Assembly: GCA_937991535.1 (NCBI GenBank)
Contig: CALKHN010000078.1
Location: 22,013-86,012 of the forward strand
From: an uncultured Sphingobacteriales bacterium
GTDB lineage: Bacteria > Bacteroidota > Bacteroidia > Chitinophagales > Chitinophagaceae
DNA length: 64,000 nucleotides
Direction of reading: 5' to 3'
The notes below the pieces were generated by a model. It was not told the DNA's origin, made no database searches, and saw nothing but the letters and a program-made list of their open reading frames with translations. Below, piece by piece: positions 15,970 to 25,793 of the stretch. Within the stretch, counting starts at the first letter, position 1; each line of letters opens with the position of its first letter. A program made the position numbers and the translations under genes.

Positions 15970-18729
15970 ATGCATTATAAAAAATTATTCCTTTTGTACT
16001 GGTTGCTCATATGCACTGTAATCGTTAGGGCTAATTTTTCTCCGCACCATCTTAACTGCGAACATAAGATCAACCCGTATGGCATTGAAAATACAAAACC
16101 AGTATTGGGGTGGTGGATCAATACAACGGAAAGAGGCCTAACGCAATCCGCATGGCAAATCCTTGTTGCCACAAGTGCTGACAAACTTGATGAAAAAAAG
16201 GCTGACATGTGGAATTCCGGCCGCATAGCATCAGGCAGCAACAACAACAATGCCTATAGTGGCAAGCCACTGCAATCGGCCAGAAAATACTACTGGAAAG
16301 TAAGAATATGGGACGCAACCGCTACAGCATCCGCATGGAGTGAAGCCACCAGCTTTACCACCGGCATATTGGAGCAAAGGGAATGGGATCCCGCTAAATG
16401 GATAGCATACGATATTTTACCCGACAGCATGAAAGTGATACCCGGCGTGCACGGCAACGGCAATGCGCTGGGCAGCAAAGCCATAGAGCGGGCTGTGGTT
16501 CCCTGTTTCAGAAAAGCATTTGTACTATCAAAACCAGTTAAAGAAGCATTTGTATTTATATCAGGGTTAGGCCAATATGAACTGCACCTCAACGGTAAAA
16601 AAGTAGGTGACGATTTTTTGGCGCCCGGCTGGACAAACTATGAAAAACGCTGCCTGTACAATACCTATGAAGTTACCGATCAGTTAAAGCAGGGACAAAA
16701 TGCCATCGGCGCTATTGTTGGAACAGGCTTTTTTTACATCAACCGCGAAAGATACCGGAAACTGATCCGTGCCGAAGGATACCCCATGTTGCGCGCCAGG
16801 CTGGTTATACGGTTCACGGATGGCAGCACAAAAGAAATGGTAACCGATGAAAGCTGGAGATCGTCCCCCTCTCCCATTATATATACAAGCATATATGGTG
16901 GTGAAGATTATGATGCCAATAAGGAACAGGCGGGATGGGACAAACCCGGGTTTGCAGCCACAGGCTGGAAAAAAGTACGGATCGCAAAAGGCCCGGGCGG
17001 AGCAATGAGAACGCATGACGATTACCCGCTGAAAGTGATGGATAGTTTTTCCGTGAAAAAGAAAAGCGTTTTTACAGCTAAAAAAGTACTTTATGATTTT
17101 GGGCAGAACGCTTCAGCCATCATAAGGCTAAAAGTAAAAGGCCATAAAGGAGACAGCTTACGCATTACACCTGCTGAACTATTGAATGATGATGGCCTGC
17201 CCGAACAATCCGCTTCGGGGAAACCCTATTATTTTACCTATATATTAAAAGGCGGGGATGTGGAAACATGGGAACCGCGCTTTACCTATTACGGCTTCCG
17301 CTATGCGCTCGTGGAATATTTCAGCACGTCACCTGCCCCGGAATGGATAGATGTAACGATGCTGCATACCCGCAACAGCTCACCTGCTGCCGGAAGCTTT
17401 ACCTGTTCTGATTCGCTGTTCAATAATATTTACCGGCTTATTGACTGGTCCATAAAAAGCAATATGGCCAGCGTTGCTACCGATTGCCCCCACCGCGAAA
17501 AATTGGGCTGGCTCGAGCAAACCCACCTGGTAGGCGCTTCCATGCGCTATGCTTATGATATTCAGCATTTGTACAGCAAGATCATTGACGATATGAAAGA
17601 AGCGCAACTGCCCAACGGGCTGGTTCCGGATATAGCCCCGGAATATGTTCCTTTTGAACGCGGCTTTCGTGATTCACCCGAATGGGGAAGCGCCGCAGTG
17701 ATCATCCCCTGGTATATGTATTTGTGGTATGGCGACAAAGATGCGCTGGTAAAATCGTATGATATGATGAAACGCTATGTAACTTATTTAGGCACCAAAG
17801 CGGATAATCATATATTATCGTACGGATTGGGAGACTGGTTTGACCTTGGGCCAAAAGATCCGGGACCGTCGCAGCTTACGCCCCTTGCTTTAACCGCAAC
17901 CGCCATTTATTATTACGACGCGGTAATACTCAGCAAAACCGCAGCCCTCTTTGGGAAAACTGAAGATGAAAAATTGTTCGCCGCGCTTTCAGAAAAAATT
18001 AAAAAAGCTTTTAATGATAAATTTTTTGATCAGCAAACGCAGGTATACGCCACCGGTAGTCAAACAGCCTATGCTATGCCTTTATTTACCGGGCTGGTGG
18101 AAGAACAATACCGCGACAGGGTTTTTAATAACCTGGTAACATCTATCAACAACAGCAATAAGGCATTAACCGCCGGTGATGTGGGTTACCGTTACTTAGT
18201 AAGAGCGCTGGAAGATGGGGGCGCCTCCCAACTGTTATACGAAATGAACAACAGGGATGATGTACCGGGTTACGGGTACCAGCTACGGCATGGGGCAACC
18301 GCTTTAACGGAATCCTGGCCCGCCCTGAGATATGTGTCCAACAATCACATGATGCTGGGCCATTTGATGGAATGGCTGTACAGTGGATTAGGTGGTATCG
18401 GCCAGCAGGAAGATGACCGGGGCTACCGCGGCATTCGCATTGCCCCGCAAATGGTAGATGGTATAGATTCGGTGAGCGCTGCTTATAGTACTCCTAATGG
18501 TATCATTCAAACTGCATGGAAAAAAGAAGGAAAAAGTGTAACGCTAAAAGTGAGTATCCCTGCCAATACAACGGCTCAAATTGTTTTGCCTGCTTCCAAT
18601 GCAGTCAACATCAAAGAAAACAACCAGCCGGTTACTCAAAACAAATGGATCACCGGTATACAACAGCAATCCGGGGAAGTTAGCTTTACCATTCCTTCGG
18701 GAAATTATGTATTCACTATAGTGCCTTAA
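15970..18729 (+). CDS. Alpha-L-rhamnosidase, GH78-like, secreted
   Basis: 919 residues from 15970, beginning with a typical signal peptide (MHYKKLFLLYWLLICTVIV). The upstream extension to 15760 lies inside repeat R1 and is rejected. The domain order matches bacterial GH78: N-terminal Fn3-like module (ENTKPVLGWWI, YYWKVRIWD), carbohydrate-binding beta-sandwich (FISGLGQYELHLNGKKVGDD), then the (alpha/alpha)6 barrel with ATDCPHREKLGWLEQ, GLGDWFDLGP and ALTESWPALRY, and a C-terminal beta domain. It removes terminal rhamnose from glycans or glycosides in the periplasm or outside the cell. The next gene starts 2 bases after its stop, so they are cotranscribed. No SusC/SusD pair is nearby. Confidence 0.9.
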   Translation: MHYKKLFLLYWLLICTVIVRANFSPHHLNCEHKINPYGIENTKPVLGWWINTTERGLTQSAWQILVATSADKLDEKKADMWNSGRIASGSNNNNAYSGKPLQSARKYYWKVRIWDATATASAWSEATSFTTGILEQREWDPAKWIAYDILPDSMKVIPGVHGNGNALGSKAIERAVVPCFRKAFVLSKPVKEAFVFISGLGQYELHLNGKKVGDDFLAPGWTNYEKRCLYNTYEVTDQLKQGQNAIGAIVGTGFFYINRERYRKLIRAEGYPMLRARLVIRFTDGSTKEMVTDESWRSSPSPIIYTSIYGGEDYDANKEQAGWDKPGFAATGWKKVRIAKGPGGAMRTHDDYPLKVMDSFSVKKKSVFTAKKVLYDFGQNASAIIRLKVKGHKGDSLRITPAELLNDDGLPEQSASGKPYYFTYILKGGDVETWEPRFTYYGFRYALVEYFSTSPAPEWIDVTMLHTRNSSPAAGSFTCSDSLFNNIYRLIDWSIKSNMASVATDCPHREKLGWLEQTHLVGASMRYAYDIQHLYSKIIDDMKEAQLPNGLVPDIAPEYVPFERGFRDSPEWGSAAVIIPWYMYLWYGDKDALVKSYDMMKRYVTYLGTKADNHILSYGLGDWFDLGPKDPGPSQLTPLALTATAIYYYDAVILSKTAALFGKTEDEKLFAALSEKIKKAFNDKFFDQQTQVYATGSQTAYAMPLFTGLVEEQYRDRVFNNLVTSINNSNKALTAGDVGYRYLVRALEDGGASQLLYEMNNRDDVPGYGYQLRHGATALTESWPALRYVSNNHMMLGHLMEWLYSGLGGIGQQEDDRGYRGIRIAPQMVDGIDSVSAAYSTPNGIIQTAWKKEGKSVTLKVSIPANTTAQIVLPASNAVNIKENNQPVTQNKWITGIQQQSGEVSFTIPSGNYVFTIVP

Positions 18730-18731
18730 TC

Positions 18732-19820
18732 ATGAGCAATAAGATCATTATGCGTTTCTCTCTCTTCTGTATTTGCTTTGTACTGCTGAGTTGCGGAAAC
18801 ACAATTACAAGTCAAAAAGCCGTTTCGCAGGAAACGATGCAAAAAGTATATGAAGAAGTAAAAACACCTTTTAAGTATGGCATAGTCGTTACAGCGCCAG
18901 ATTCTACAAAAATGGCCGACAGCCCGACCGTGTTCCGGCTGAACAACAAATGGTACATGACCTACATTATTTTTGACGGCACGGGTTACGAAACCTGGAT
19001 AGCGGAAAGTGATGACCTGTTGCAATGGGAAACGCGGGGCAAAATAATGTCCTTTACCGAAAACACATGGGACGCGAATCAAAAAGCGGGTTACCCGGCC
19101 CTGATAGATATTACATGGAATGGGAGTTACGCGCCCATGAAGTATAATGAACGCTACTGGATATCTTACCTCGGGGGCGCCGATAAAGGTTATGAAGCAG
19201 GCCGCCTGGGCGTGGGCATGGCGTATACAGACCATATAGCAGAAGCGAAGGAATTAGAAAGACTGCCGCAGCCTGTATTATCGGCTATTGATGCTTCGGC
19301 AAAATGGTATGATAACAAAACGATCTTTAAAAGTTCCGTTATTCATGATGCGGATAAAAAAAGCGGTTATCCTTTCGTGATGTATTACAATGCCGCAGGC
19401 GACAGCGCGGGTGCTAACGGCCATAGTTTTGAAAGCATTGCCATGGCTGTTTCGAACGACATGCAGCACTGGCAGCGCAAAGGCGACCGTCCCTTACTGT
19501 CGAAAGGAAGGGGCATTTGCGGGGATGCGCAAATTGTAAAAATGAAAGATCTGTATGTTATGTTTTACTTTGGGCACAACTGGAAAGATGGCGACCCTTC
19601 CGCTTTTGACCGCTTTGCCTGTTCTTACGACCTGGTGCACTGGACAGAATGGGACGGACAGCACTTAATAGAACCTTCTGAACCTTACGATAAACAATAT
19701 GCGCACAAGCCCTGGGTAATAAAATGGGAAGGCACGGTATATCATTTTTACAATGCGGTGGGTGAAAAAGGAAGGGTGATCGCTTTGGCTACTTCTGAAG
19801 ATTTGAGGGAAAAGGAATAA
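18732..19820 (+). CDS. Lipoprotein, five-bladed beta-propeller glycosidase-like (GH43/GH117/GH130-related)
   Basis: 362 residues with a lipoprotein signal peptide ending in the lipobox LLSC. The repeating propeller blades show the usual pattern of these glycosidases: DSPTVFRLNNKWYMTYI with ESDDLLQWE, then YPFVMYYN with SNDMQHWQR, then VMFYFGHN with SYDLVHWTE, then KPWVIKWEGTVYHFYN. D-S-P near residue 58 occupies the place of the first catalytic acid in GH43-like enzymes. I cannot assign the family number. It is coupled to the rhamnosidase gene (2-base gap), so both probably act on the same rhamnose-containing glycan. The enzyme would be anchored in the outer membrane or its periplasmic face. 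Confidence 0.78.
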   Translation: MSNKIIMRFSLFCICFVLLSCGNTITSQKAVSQETMQKVYEEVKTPFKYGIVVTAPDSTKMADSPTVFRLNNKWYMTYIIFDGTGYETWIAESDDLLQWETRGKIMSFTENTWDANQKAGYPALIDITWNGSYAPMKYNERYWISYLGGADKGYEAGRLGVGMAYTDHIAEAKELERLPQPVLSAIDASAKWYDNKTIFKSSVIHDADKKSGYPFVMYYNAAGDSAGANGHSFESIAMAVSNDMQHWQRKGDRPLLSKGRGICGDAQIVKMKDLYVMFYFGHNWKDGDPSAFDRFACSYDLVHWTEWDGQHLIEPSEPYDKQYAHKPWVIKWEGTVYHFYNAVGEKGRVIALATSEDLREKE

Positions 19821-20018
19821 TGAATTCAAAGAACCAAAAGTGACGAAAGTATTCCGTCTGCTCACATTTTTGCCAACCTGCGTGTTATGGGCAGGTACTA
19901 ATAATTTTCACTAATTTGCATTGTTGATGTAGTAGAATTGTCCAAAAGTTTATATAGCTTATTGTCATACGAAATTTAAGTAGGGTTTGTAAATATATAT
20001 TCCTGTATTTTGGAAATG

Positions 20019-23000
20019 TTATTGTTTAAATTCTTCTTTTATTTGGACGCCGAATTGTTGGGCATATTGTGAATAGCTTTCTGAAAATCCAAATCCTCGG
20101 ACTGATTCTTTAAATATTTCACGAATCTCCTTACTATCAAATTTTCGTCCTAATATAGTTCCCAAAAATATGCATGTAAACTTGTCAAACTCACTAATTG
20201 GCTTGACGTATATTTCCTCAATTGTAGTTTTTATTTTACGAATTCTAGAAATTTTTTGCTTGGGTATTGTTGGGCGCAATAAATTATTCAAAGCCCATGA
20301 AGTGACTCTATGCAAATGATGTTCTGTAGGAATAATCCATAAATTGGTAAGTTGGATAACAAATCTTAATCTCAGTGCATCAGGGAAAATACCTGATTCT
20401 CCAGACCAAACAATGCACCAACAAGCTGAAAAAATATAGTGTGGTTCGTTTGTTTTAAGCAAATCCAGTATTAATTTGAATATCTCTTCAGAAACAGAAT
20501 TTTGAAAAGGGTTAATTTCTTTGGCTCTAGTCATGCTAAAAGCAAAAGACATCATTCCCAAAATTGCCATACATTTTTCTTCTTTGTCGGCCTTTTTTAA
20601 TGCTGCTAGAATTTCGTTAGGTATTATTAATCTGTTTTCGTGATTTTTTAAATCATTTAAAAAAATATCGGCTAAAGTTGAGCCTAGAGCAGACGCATAT
20701 TTATCTTCATATTTTTCAAAGAAACATTTTCTTACTGTGGTTCTGAAAACACCTCCAAACTTATTTTTAAGAATAATTTCTGTGCTTCCTCTGTGAGGAG
20801 TTGCGTAAGTATTTTTCGCATACCATTCTATTGCTTTTCTAAGTGTATCTGGATTAATTTGTACCTCATTTGCCAGGCAACTGCCCAGAAGTGATGAAGC
20901 AAACTTATCTTCTCGAGTTCGTTCTTTCCTGCTTTTTTCGGCTAAAGATTTTGATTCTAAGATTAAGTATTCTATTAATTCTTTTGATTCTCTTTCTAAA
21001 AGCACTGCAGCTAATGGAATTACTTCCTTCCAACTCTCTTGGTTAATATTGGGTTTAATTATATCAACTACTTTGATTTCAATATCGGATTGAGGAATGA
21101 ATTTCTTTACTATCGCCTTTGCTGTTAGATACTCTTGGAAACTTAAATGTAAAAATTCGTAAACTGCAATGACACTGCCGGAATCAGTTCGCATATGACC
21201 GGCCATTATTAATAAACTGCTTCGTGACTCAACTCTCTTAATAAATTCAGAAGGATTCACATTTGTATATCCTAAGATTTCAGGCAATTGTTTTCTAGCA
21301 GCAATTAGGCAGTTGTTAAGCTCGTCTGCGGTAATTGTTTGTTTCCCCTTTTTTGTCATCCAATATGCAACAAATGCTAGTTGGGGTTCAGCTTCTTCGA
21401 TATCTAAAATTTCATGTCCTTCGACATTCCAAGTCACTAAAAGTAGCTTAATCATTTCCTGATATAAGACGCTTCTTTTTGTTGGAAGATAACCAGCCCA
21501 TCTTTTAACAAACAACAGAGTTGTAAGAAGTAAGGGGTTCTCAGCTAAAACTCTAATTCTTGTATCTTTTAAAATTAAATCGCTGAGTTTTTCTGCTTCT
21601 TTAAGAGTGTTTTCTGAATCATCAATAATTGCCTTATGCCATTTTAAACAAAGGTCTTCAATTTCAGTGGGAAGCAAATTCGACACTGTATAATTTTCGC
21701 AGTAGGATGCTAATGAACCAGCTACGGCTCGGAAACCTGCTTCTCTTGAAGTAACAATGATATTTAATGTTGGATAAGTTGCGATAAAAGTTCTCAGTTG
21801 ATTTACAAATGCAATTCTGTTTTTGTCCTCAGAAATTTCATCTAATCCGTCAATTAATAATAATGCACTTCCATCCTGTAGAGCCTCTGAAACTAAAGTG
21901 AAAAAATTATCTGAACACGAATGGATTTCAGCTCTTGCTGGAATACCCTGAATAATGTCGGTGATACTTTGAGTTACCTTTTCACCTAGCTCTCTACATC
22001 TTAAGAAAATTGGGAACCATGTTTTTTCAGGTAGTTTATCATTAATTTGTTTTCTTCTATCAGGAAATGCATATGCAATCGCTATACGTTTTATAAGAGT
22101 TGATTTGCCGCCTCCAGGTTTGGCCAGAATTGCAAGACGTGATTTTTGGTTTAAAATTTCTCCAATCCCTTCTCTAAGAACTGGTTCAAGTTCTAGTTGG
22201 TTTTTCTTATTTCTAGTTCTATTTTGATTAAAATGCAGCGGGACAAAAATATTTTCCAATTTTACCTTTACTGAGCCCGCTTCTTTATCAGTAGGGAGGC
22301 CTTCAAACTGAATATCACCCAATTCATTTTCGAGATAATTAAAATACTTTGTCTTTGTTTCAGCTAAATTGGTCCTTAATGTATCTGTAGAATTATCCCT
22401 GTTAATTAAAGATAATCCGGTAAATAGCTTATTATATGTTTTGTCTTTTAACATTATGCCTTCGGCTAGCTCCTTAATTAGGGGCTTCCCTTCTGCATGG
22501 ACTAATGCGAAATGCGATGATTTCTGACCTTCAGAATCTGAATAGTAAAAAATCCAAATCCAGCCCTTATCATAAGCAAGTAAATCAACATAATTTAAAA
22601 GGGTCAGACCCGAATTTAAATGTGCAAGAGAAGAAATTGCTTTTTCCTTTGAAACTAAAATTCTCCCACGTATTAATTCCTCAACTATTTTTTCAGGCTT
22701 AATCAAAATAACTCTATTATTATCAGCCTCGTTTTCTTGTTCAATTGCCGTTTCTTTGAATCCGGATAATGAAATAAAATAGCCGACTGTGCTGTAGCCT
22801 TTTAATAACTTGTCTTTCTTTGTTTTCCTTTTTTCTGCATCTAGAACTCCCACAAATTTGTTAATGTCAGCACCTCCAATGATTTCTATGTGAGCTTTAC
22901 ATTCAGCAATAGCTATTTTCAATTCAGTTCGATGAAATGCATTTAAATCAATTTCTCTTCCTGACTTATGAATATTAAGTCTTGGTTGGTCGTAACCCAA

Positions 23001-23090
23001 AGTGTGAAATAAATCTGACATTAAACGTCCAAATAAGTCACCCTTTTTGTTTGTATCTTTTTCAAGAATTTCAATGTTTCTTAATTTCAT
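20019..23090 (-). CDS. PD-(D/E)XK nuclease - NACHT NTPase (bacterial NLR-like, putative anti-phage)
   Basis: 1023 residues. The N-terminal ~110 residues look like an Mrr-type restriction nuclease: GREIDLNA (D48) and IAECKAH (E63-x-K65) give the D...E-x-K core. A linker/sensor-like region follows. The NACHT NTPase has Walker A AKPGGGKST (323-331), Walker B ALLLIDGLDEIS (409-420) and TSRE (447-450). The C-terminal half is helical, without clear TPR or LRR units. Bacterial NACHT proteins of this layout oligomerise on sensing phage and trigger the N-terminal effector, here presumably DNA cleavage. The gene is conspicuously richer in A+T than its neighbours, stands alone, and abuts repeat R2, all signs of horizontal transfer. 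It is shorter than Avs STAND proteins. The defence role is inferred. Confidence 0.85.
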   Translation of the reverse strand: MKLRNIEILEKDTNKKGDLFGRLMSDLFHTLGYDQPRLNIHKSGREIDLNAFHRTELKIAIAECKAHIEIIGGADINKFVGVLDAEKRKTKKDKLLKGYSTVGYFISLSGFKETAIEQENEADNNRVILIKPEKIVEELIRGRILVSKEKAISSLAHLNSGLTLLNYVDLLAYDKGWIWIFYYSDSEGQKSSHFALVHAEGKPLIKELAEGIMLKDKTYNKLFTGLSLINRDNSTDTLRTNLAETKTKYFNYLENELGDIQFEGLPTDKEAGSVKVKLENIFVPLHFNQNRTRNKKNQLELEPVLREGIGEILNQKSRLAILAKPGGGKSTLIKRIAIAYAFPDRRKQINDKLPEKTWFPIFLRCRELGEKVTQSITDIIQGIPARAEIHSCSDNFFTLVSEALQDGSALLLIDGLDEISEDKNRIAFVNQLRTFIATYPTLNIIVTSREAGFRAVAGSLASYCENYTVSNLLPTEIEDLCLKWHKAIIDDSENTLKEAEKLSDLILKDTRIRVLAENPLLLTTLLFVKRWAGYLPTKRSVLYQEMIKLLLVTWNVEGHEILDIEEAEPQLAFVAYWMTKKGKQTITADELNNCLIAARKQLPEILGYTNVNPSEFIKRVESRSSLLIMAGHMRTDSGSVIAVYEFLHLSFQEYLTAKAIVKKFIPQSDIEIKVVDIIKPNINQESWKEVIPLAAVLLERESKELIEYLILESKSLAEKSRKERTREDKFASSLLGSCLANEVQINPDTLRKAIEWYAKNTYATPHRGSTEIILKNKFGGVFRTTVRKCFFEKYEDKYASALGSTLADIFLNDLKNHENRLIIPNEILAALKKADKEEKCMAILGMMSFAFSMTRAKEINPFQNSVSEEIFKLILDLLKTNEPHYIFSACWCIVWSGESGIFPDALRLRFVIQLTNLWIIPTEHHLHRVTSWALNNLLRPTIPKQKISRIRKIKTTIEEIYVKPISEFDKFTCIFLGTILGRKFDSKEIREIFKESVRGFGFSESYSQYAQQFGVQIKEEFKQ

Positions 23091-23136
23091 TTTTTCTTAT
23101 TAAAGTTCGGAGTGCTCAAGATGCATTGCCCATAAC

Positions 23137-23680
23137 GCATTGCTTTACGCAACGCGCCGTTTTTAAACATTTGTAAGCATTTATAAGGGCTTTAAACGCT
23201 TCTAAGCGTTTAAAAACGTTTCGCTTCAACGGTGCAGTAGTCACAGCAGCATGGATTAAAACATCACTATTCAATTACTACTCAGATTCAAAAATCATAT
23301 CCTGGAACTGGATGGGTGAATATTGGGCTTTGCATTGGTACGGATTGAAATGGTTACCAAACCTATTCATTTATTTTTAAAATGGAAAGAAAAATTGCAG
23401 ATGCTATGAGCAATTGCCTGGTGATGGTATTGGGAACGCAATTGCAGCTTTCTCATTTCGCCGGGGTCTCACCCCATATTTAATAGCCTGGCTGTGAAGA
23501 CCCCGTTGCGACAAAATGGTTACCAAACTTATTCATTTATTTTTAAAATGAAAAGAAAAATTACGGATGCTATGAGGCAATTGCCTGCGATCGTATTGGC
23601 AGCGCAATTGCAGCTTCCTGGTTTCGCCGGGGTGGCACCCCATATTTAATAGCCTGGCTGTGGAGACCCCGTCGCGACAA
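23137..23680 (+). repeat. Structured repeat R2, copy A (contains a 166-bp tandem duplication)
   Basis: This aligns in the same orientation with 25794-26154. Shared landmarks: GCATTGCTTTxCGC, GCCGTTTTTAAACATT, GCATGGATTAAAACAT, AAAATCATATCC, GGAxCTGGATGGG. The last part, AAATGGTTACCAAAC to GTTGCGACAA, is present twice here (23348-23513 and 23514-23680) and once in copy B. Each unit has CAATTGC palindromes and, in unit 1, CGGGGTCT (23462) paired with AGACCCCG (23498). No ORF is supported. It lies 46 bases upstream of the NACHT gene start. Confidence 0.8.
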
Positions 23681-23929
23681 AAAGTTAAATATTAAGAATT
23701 AAAAGCGGGGCTTTATTCGTGAAGCCCGGAACCGCAGCACAGCAGAATTACCACTGCCGGTTACTCCAATGTCTATCCAGGCTATTGCAAAGTCACTATT
23801 GACTCCGGTTTAATAACGTAACGTCAGTCTGTACAGAAACCGGTAACCTCGTATAGTGATTATGAATTGTACTACCGTCTTCAAGACCGTCAGGCTTAAC
23901 CACTTCGCCCGCCATTGAGCCAACGCCTG
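23681..23929. other. Intergenic tail between R2 copy A and arsA
   Basis: 249 bases with no supported gene. The piece AGAATTACCACTGCCGGTTA resembles a segment just after copy B (near 26185), so the repeat similarity may extend weakly past the boundaries given. Nothing else recognised. Confidence 0.35.
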
Positions 23930-25735
23930 TTATGCCTTCGCCCTGGTATCTTCATGTCTAATACTACTATTATTCCAATGGCTGTCAAGGAGTGCCGGAA
24001 GCAGTCTCTTTTCTGCAATAAATGGTATACCAAATGTCCGTTCGGCATAAGTTGTTCTTATGGCATCAATGACTTTTGTTTCTGCATTTGCACGGCTTTT
24101 CAACAAAGGGTCTGTAATACCTGTGCGCATGGAAAGGCTTTGGTTGATCAGCCATGCGTAGGGTTTAATGCCTGCTCTTTTTAAGTCATCCTGCAAGGCT
24201 CCCGCTTCCCGCATGGGAGTTGTTTCAGGCAGGGAAACCAATATAATTTTAGATAACTCCTGATCCTGTAATGACATATAAGGTGTTCGCAGTCTGTCGG
24301 CATATACGTTATTCCTCATAATGTCGCGGTGATAGCTTCCGGCAGTGTCTAACAACAATAAAGTATGCCCGGTTGGAGCAGTGTCCATTACCACAAATTT
24401 TCTTTTTGCCATATTAATGGCTTTAGAAAAGGCATGGAATACCGCAACTTCTTCTGTGCAGGGTGATTTTAAGTCTTCCAGAATCAGCTTTTTTGCCTGC
24501 TCAGATTGTCCCTGTCCTTTGTGTTCCAAAATCTTTTCAATATACCGTTGTGTCTCCACTTTGGGATCAATTCGTTCTACGGTGAGTGTGGATGGCAATT
24601 CACCTAATTGTCCGATAAAATCCTGGATATGTGCAGCAGGGTCGGTGGTGGTGAGAAGTACTTCAAAGCCTTTTTGTGCAAGCAATACAGCAATGGCAGA
24701 AGCAGCAATGGTTTTACCAACTCCTCCTTTGCCCATCGTCATAATAAGTCCGCTTTGTTTGTTTGCCGAAAGCTCTTCCACCAATTGGTCCATTCCCTGT
24801 AATTTCAATACCGATGCATCGGAACCGGGTAAATTCTTTTCAGAAATGGCTTTCTGAAGTTCAGGATTAAACAGTGAACGAAGTTTTTCAATTCCCAATA
24901 CATTATAGGGCAAAAGCGGAAAAGCAGTTGAAGTTAGTTTTTTTAAATTATCGGGTATAGCATTCAGTTGCCCGTTGCTCATTGCTTCAATGTTTACAGC
25001 AAGTTGGTCTTGTTTGTCAATGGCCTTGAATACCCCATTGATGTACAAAAACTGATTATTCATTCCAAGCTCTCTTAATTCATTGCTTGTTCTGGATGCT
25101 TCCTGCAATGAAGCATGGTCAGTTCGGGCTACAATGCAATAGCTCGTCAACGAAGCATCTCTTAGCCTGTTTACCACGGTGTGATATCGTTCTTTGCCGC
25201 TTTTTAGTGCAGATGTGGGTCCAAGGCAGGATGCACCGTCAGGATTTTCTTCTGTAAAGCTTGACCAGGCAGCAGGTAATTCAAGGAGCCTCAGGGTGTG
25301 TCCTGTGGGCGCGGTATCAAAAATAATCACATCGTATGCAGCCCCTTCTGTTTCGCCTGAAATAAACCGGGAGAACTCATCAAAAGAGGCAATTTCGGTA
25401 GTACATGCACCTGAAAGGTCTTCTCTTATTTTTTTAATTTCCTCCTTAGATGCAGTTGCTTCCAGTGGTTTGGTTACCCTGTTTCGGTACTCTTCAGCCG
25501 ATTGCTCAGGATTGATATTACAGGCAAAAAGTCTTTCGATACCGTTTACTGCATGTATTTTTTCATCTATGGGGCTTTCCAATACATCGCTTAAGTTCGA
25601 AGCAGGATCAGTACTAACAAGCAGTACAATCTTGCCTGCATCGGCCATTTCAACGGCAGTGGCACATGCCAGTGAAGTTTTTCCTACTCCTCCTTTGCCG
25701 GTAAAGAATAAATATGTTGTTTTTGAATCAGTCAT
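23930..25735 (-). CDS. arsA: Arsenite/antimonite-translocating ATPase ArsA (tandem two-domain)
   Basis: 601 residues with two fused ATPase halves: P-loops GKGGVGKT at 13-20 and 335-342, and DTAPTGHT at 140-147 and 451-458. The three metalloid-ligand cysteines of E. coli ArsA (C113, C172, C422) have clear counterparts: C111 (SGACTTE), C170 (ASCLGP) and C426 (SPCTEE). That argues for a real arsenical pump ATPase, not a Get3-like or ParA relative. ArsA normally energises the membrane carrier ArsB with the chaperone ArsD, but no arsB, arsD, arsR or arsC is in the window. The gene is an orphan, framed by direct copies of repeat R2, which suggests mobility or rearrangement. Confidence 0.92.
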   Translation of the reverse strand: MTDSKTTYLFFTGKGGVGKTSLACATAVEMADAGKIVLLVSTDPASNLSDVLESPIDEKIHAVNGIERLFACNINPEQSAEEYRNRVTKPLEATASKEEIKKIREDLSGACTTEIASFDEFSRFISGETEGAAYDVIIFDTAPTGHTLRLLELPAAWSSFTEENPDGASCLGPTSALKSGKERYHTVVNRLRDASLTSYCIVARTDHASLQEASRTSNELRELGMNNQFLYINGVFKAIDKQDQLAVNIEAMSNGQLNAIPDNLKKLTSTAFPLLPYNVLGIEKLRSLFNPELQKAISEKNLPGSDASVLKLQGMDQLVEELSANKQSGLIMTMGKGGVGKTIAASAIAVLLAQKGFEVLLTTTDPAAHIQDFIGQLGELPSTLTVERIDPKVETQRYIEKILEHKGQGQSEQAKKLILEDLKSPCTEEVAVFHAFSKAINMAKRKFVVMDTAPTGHTLLLLDTAGSYHRDIMRNNVYADRLRTPYMSLQDQELSKIILVSLPETTPMREAGALQDDLKRAGIKPYAWLINQSLSMRTGITDPLLKSRANAETKVIDAIRTTYAERTFGIPFIAEKRLLPALLDSHWNNSSIRHEDTRAKA

Positions 25736-25793
25736 AATTACTTGTCATATAAATTTTATTTTAAAGCTGTTGATTGGTAGGGTGAGGCACAAG

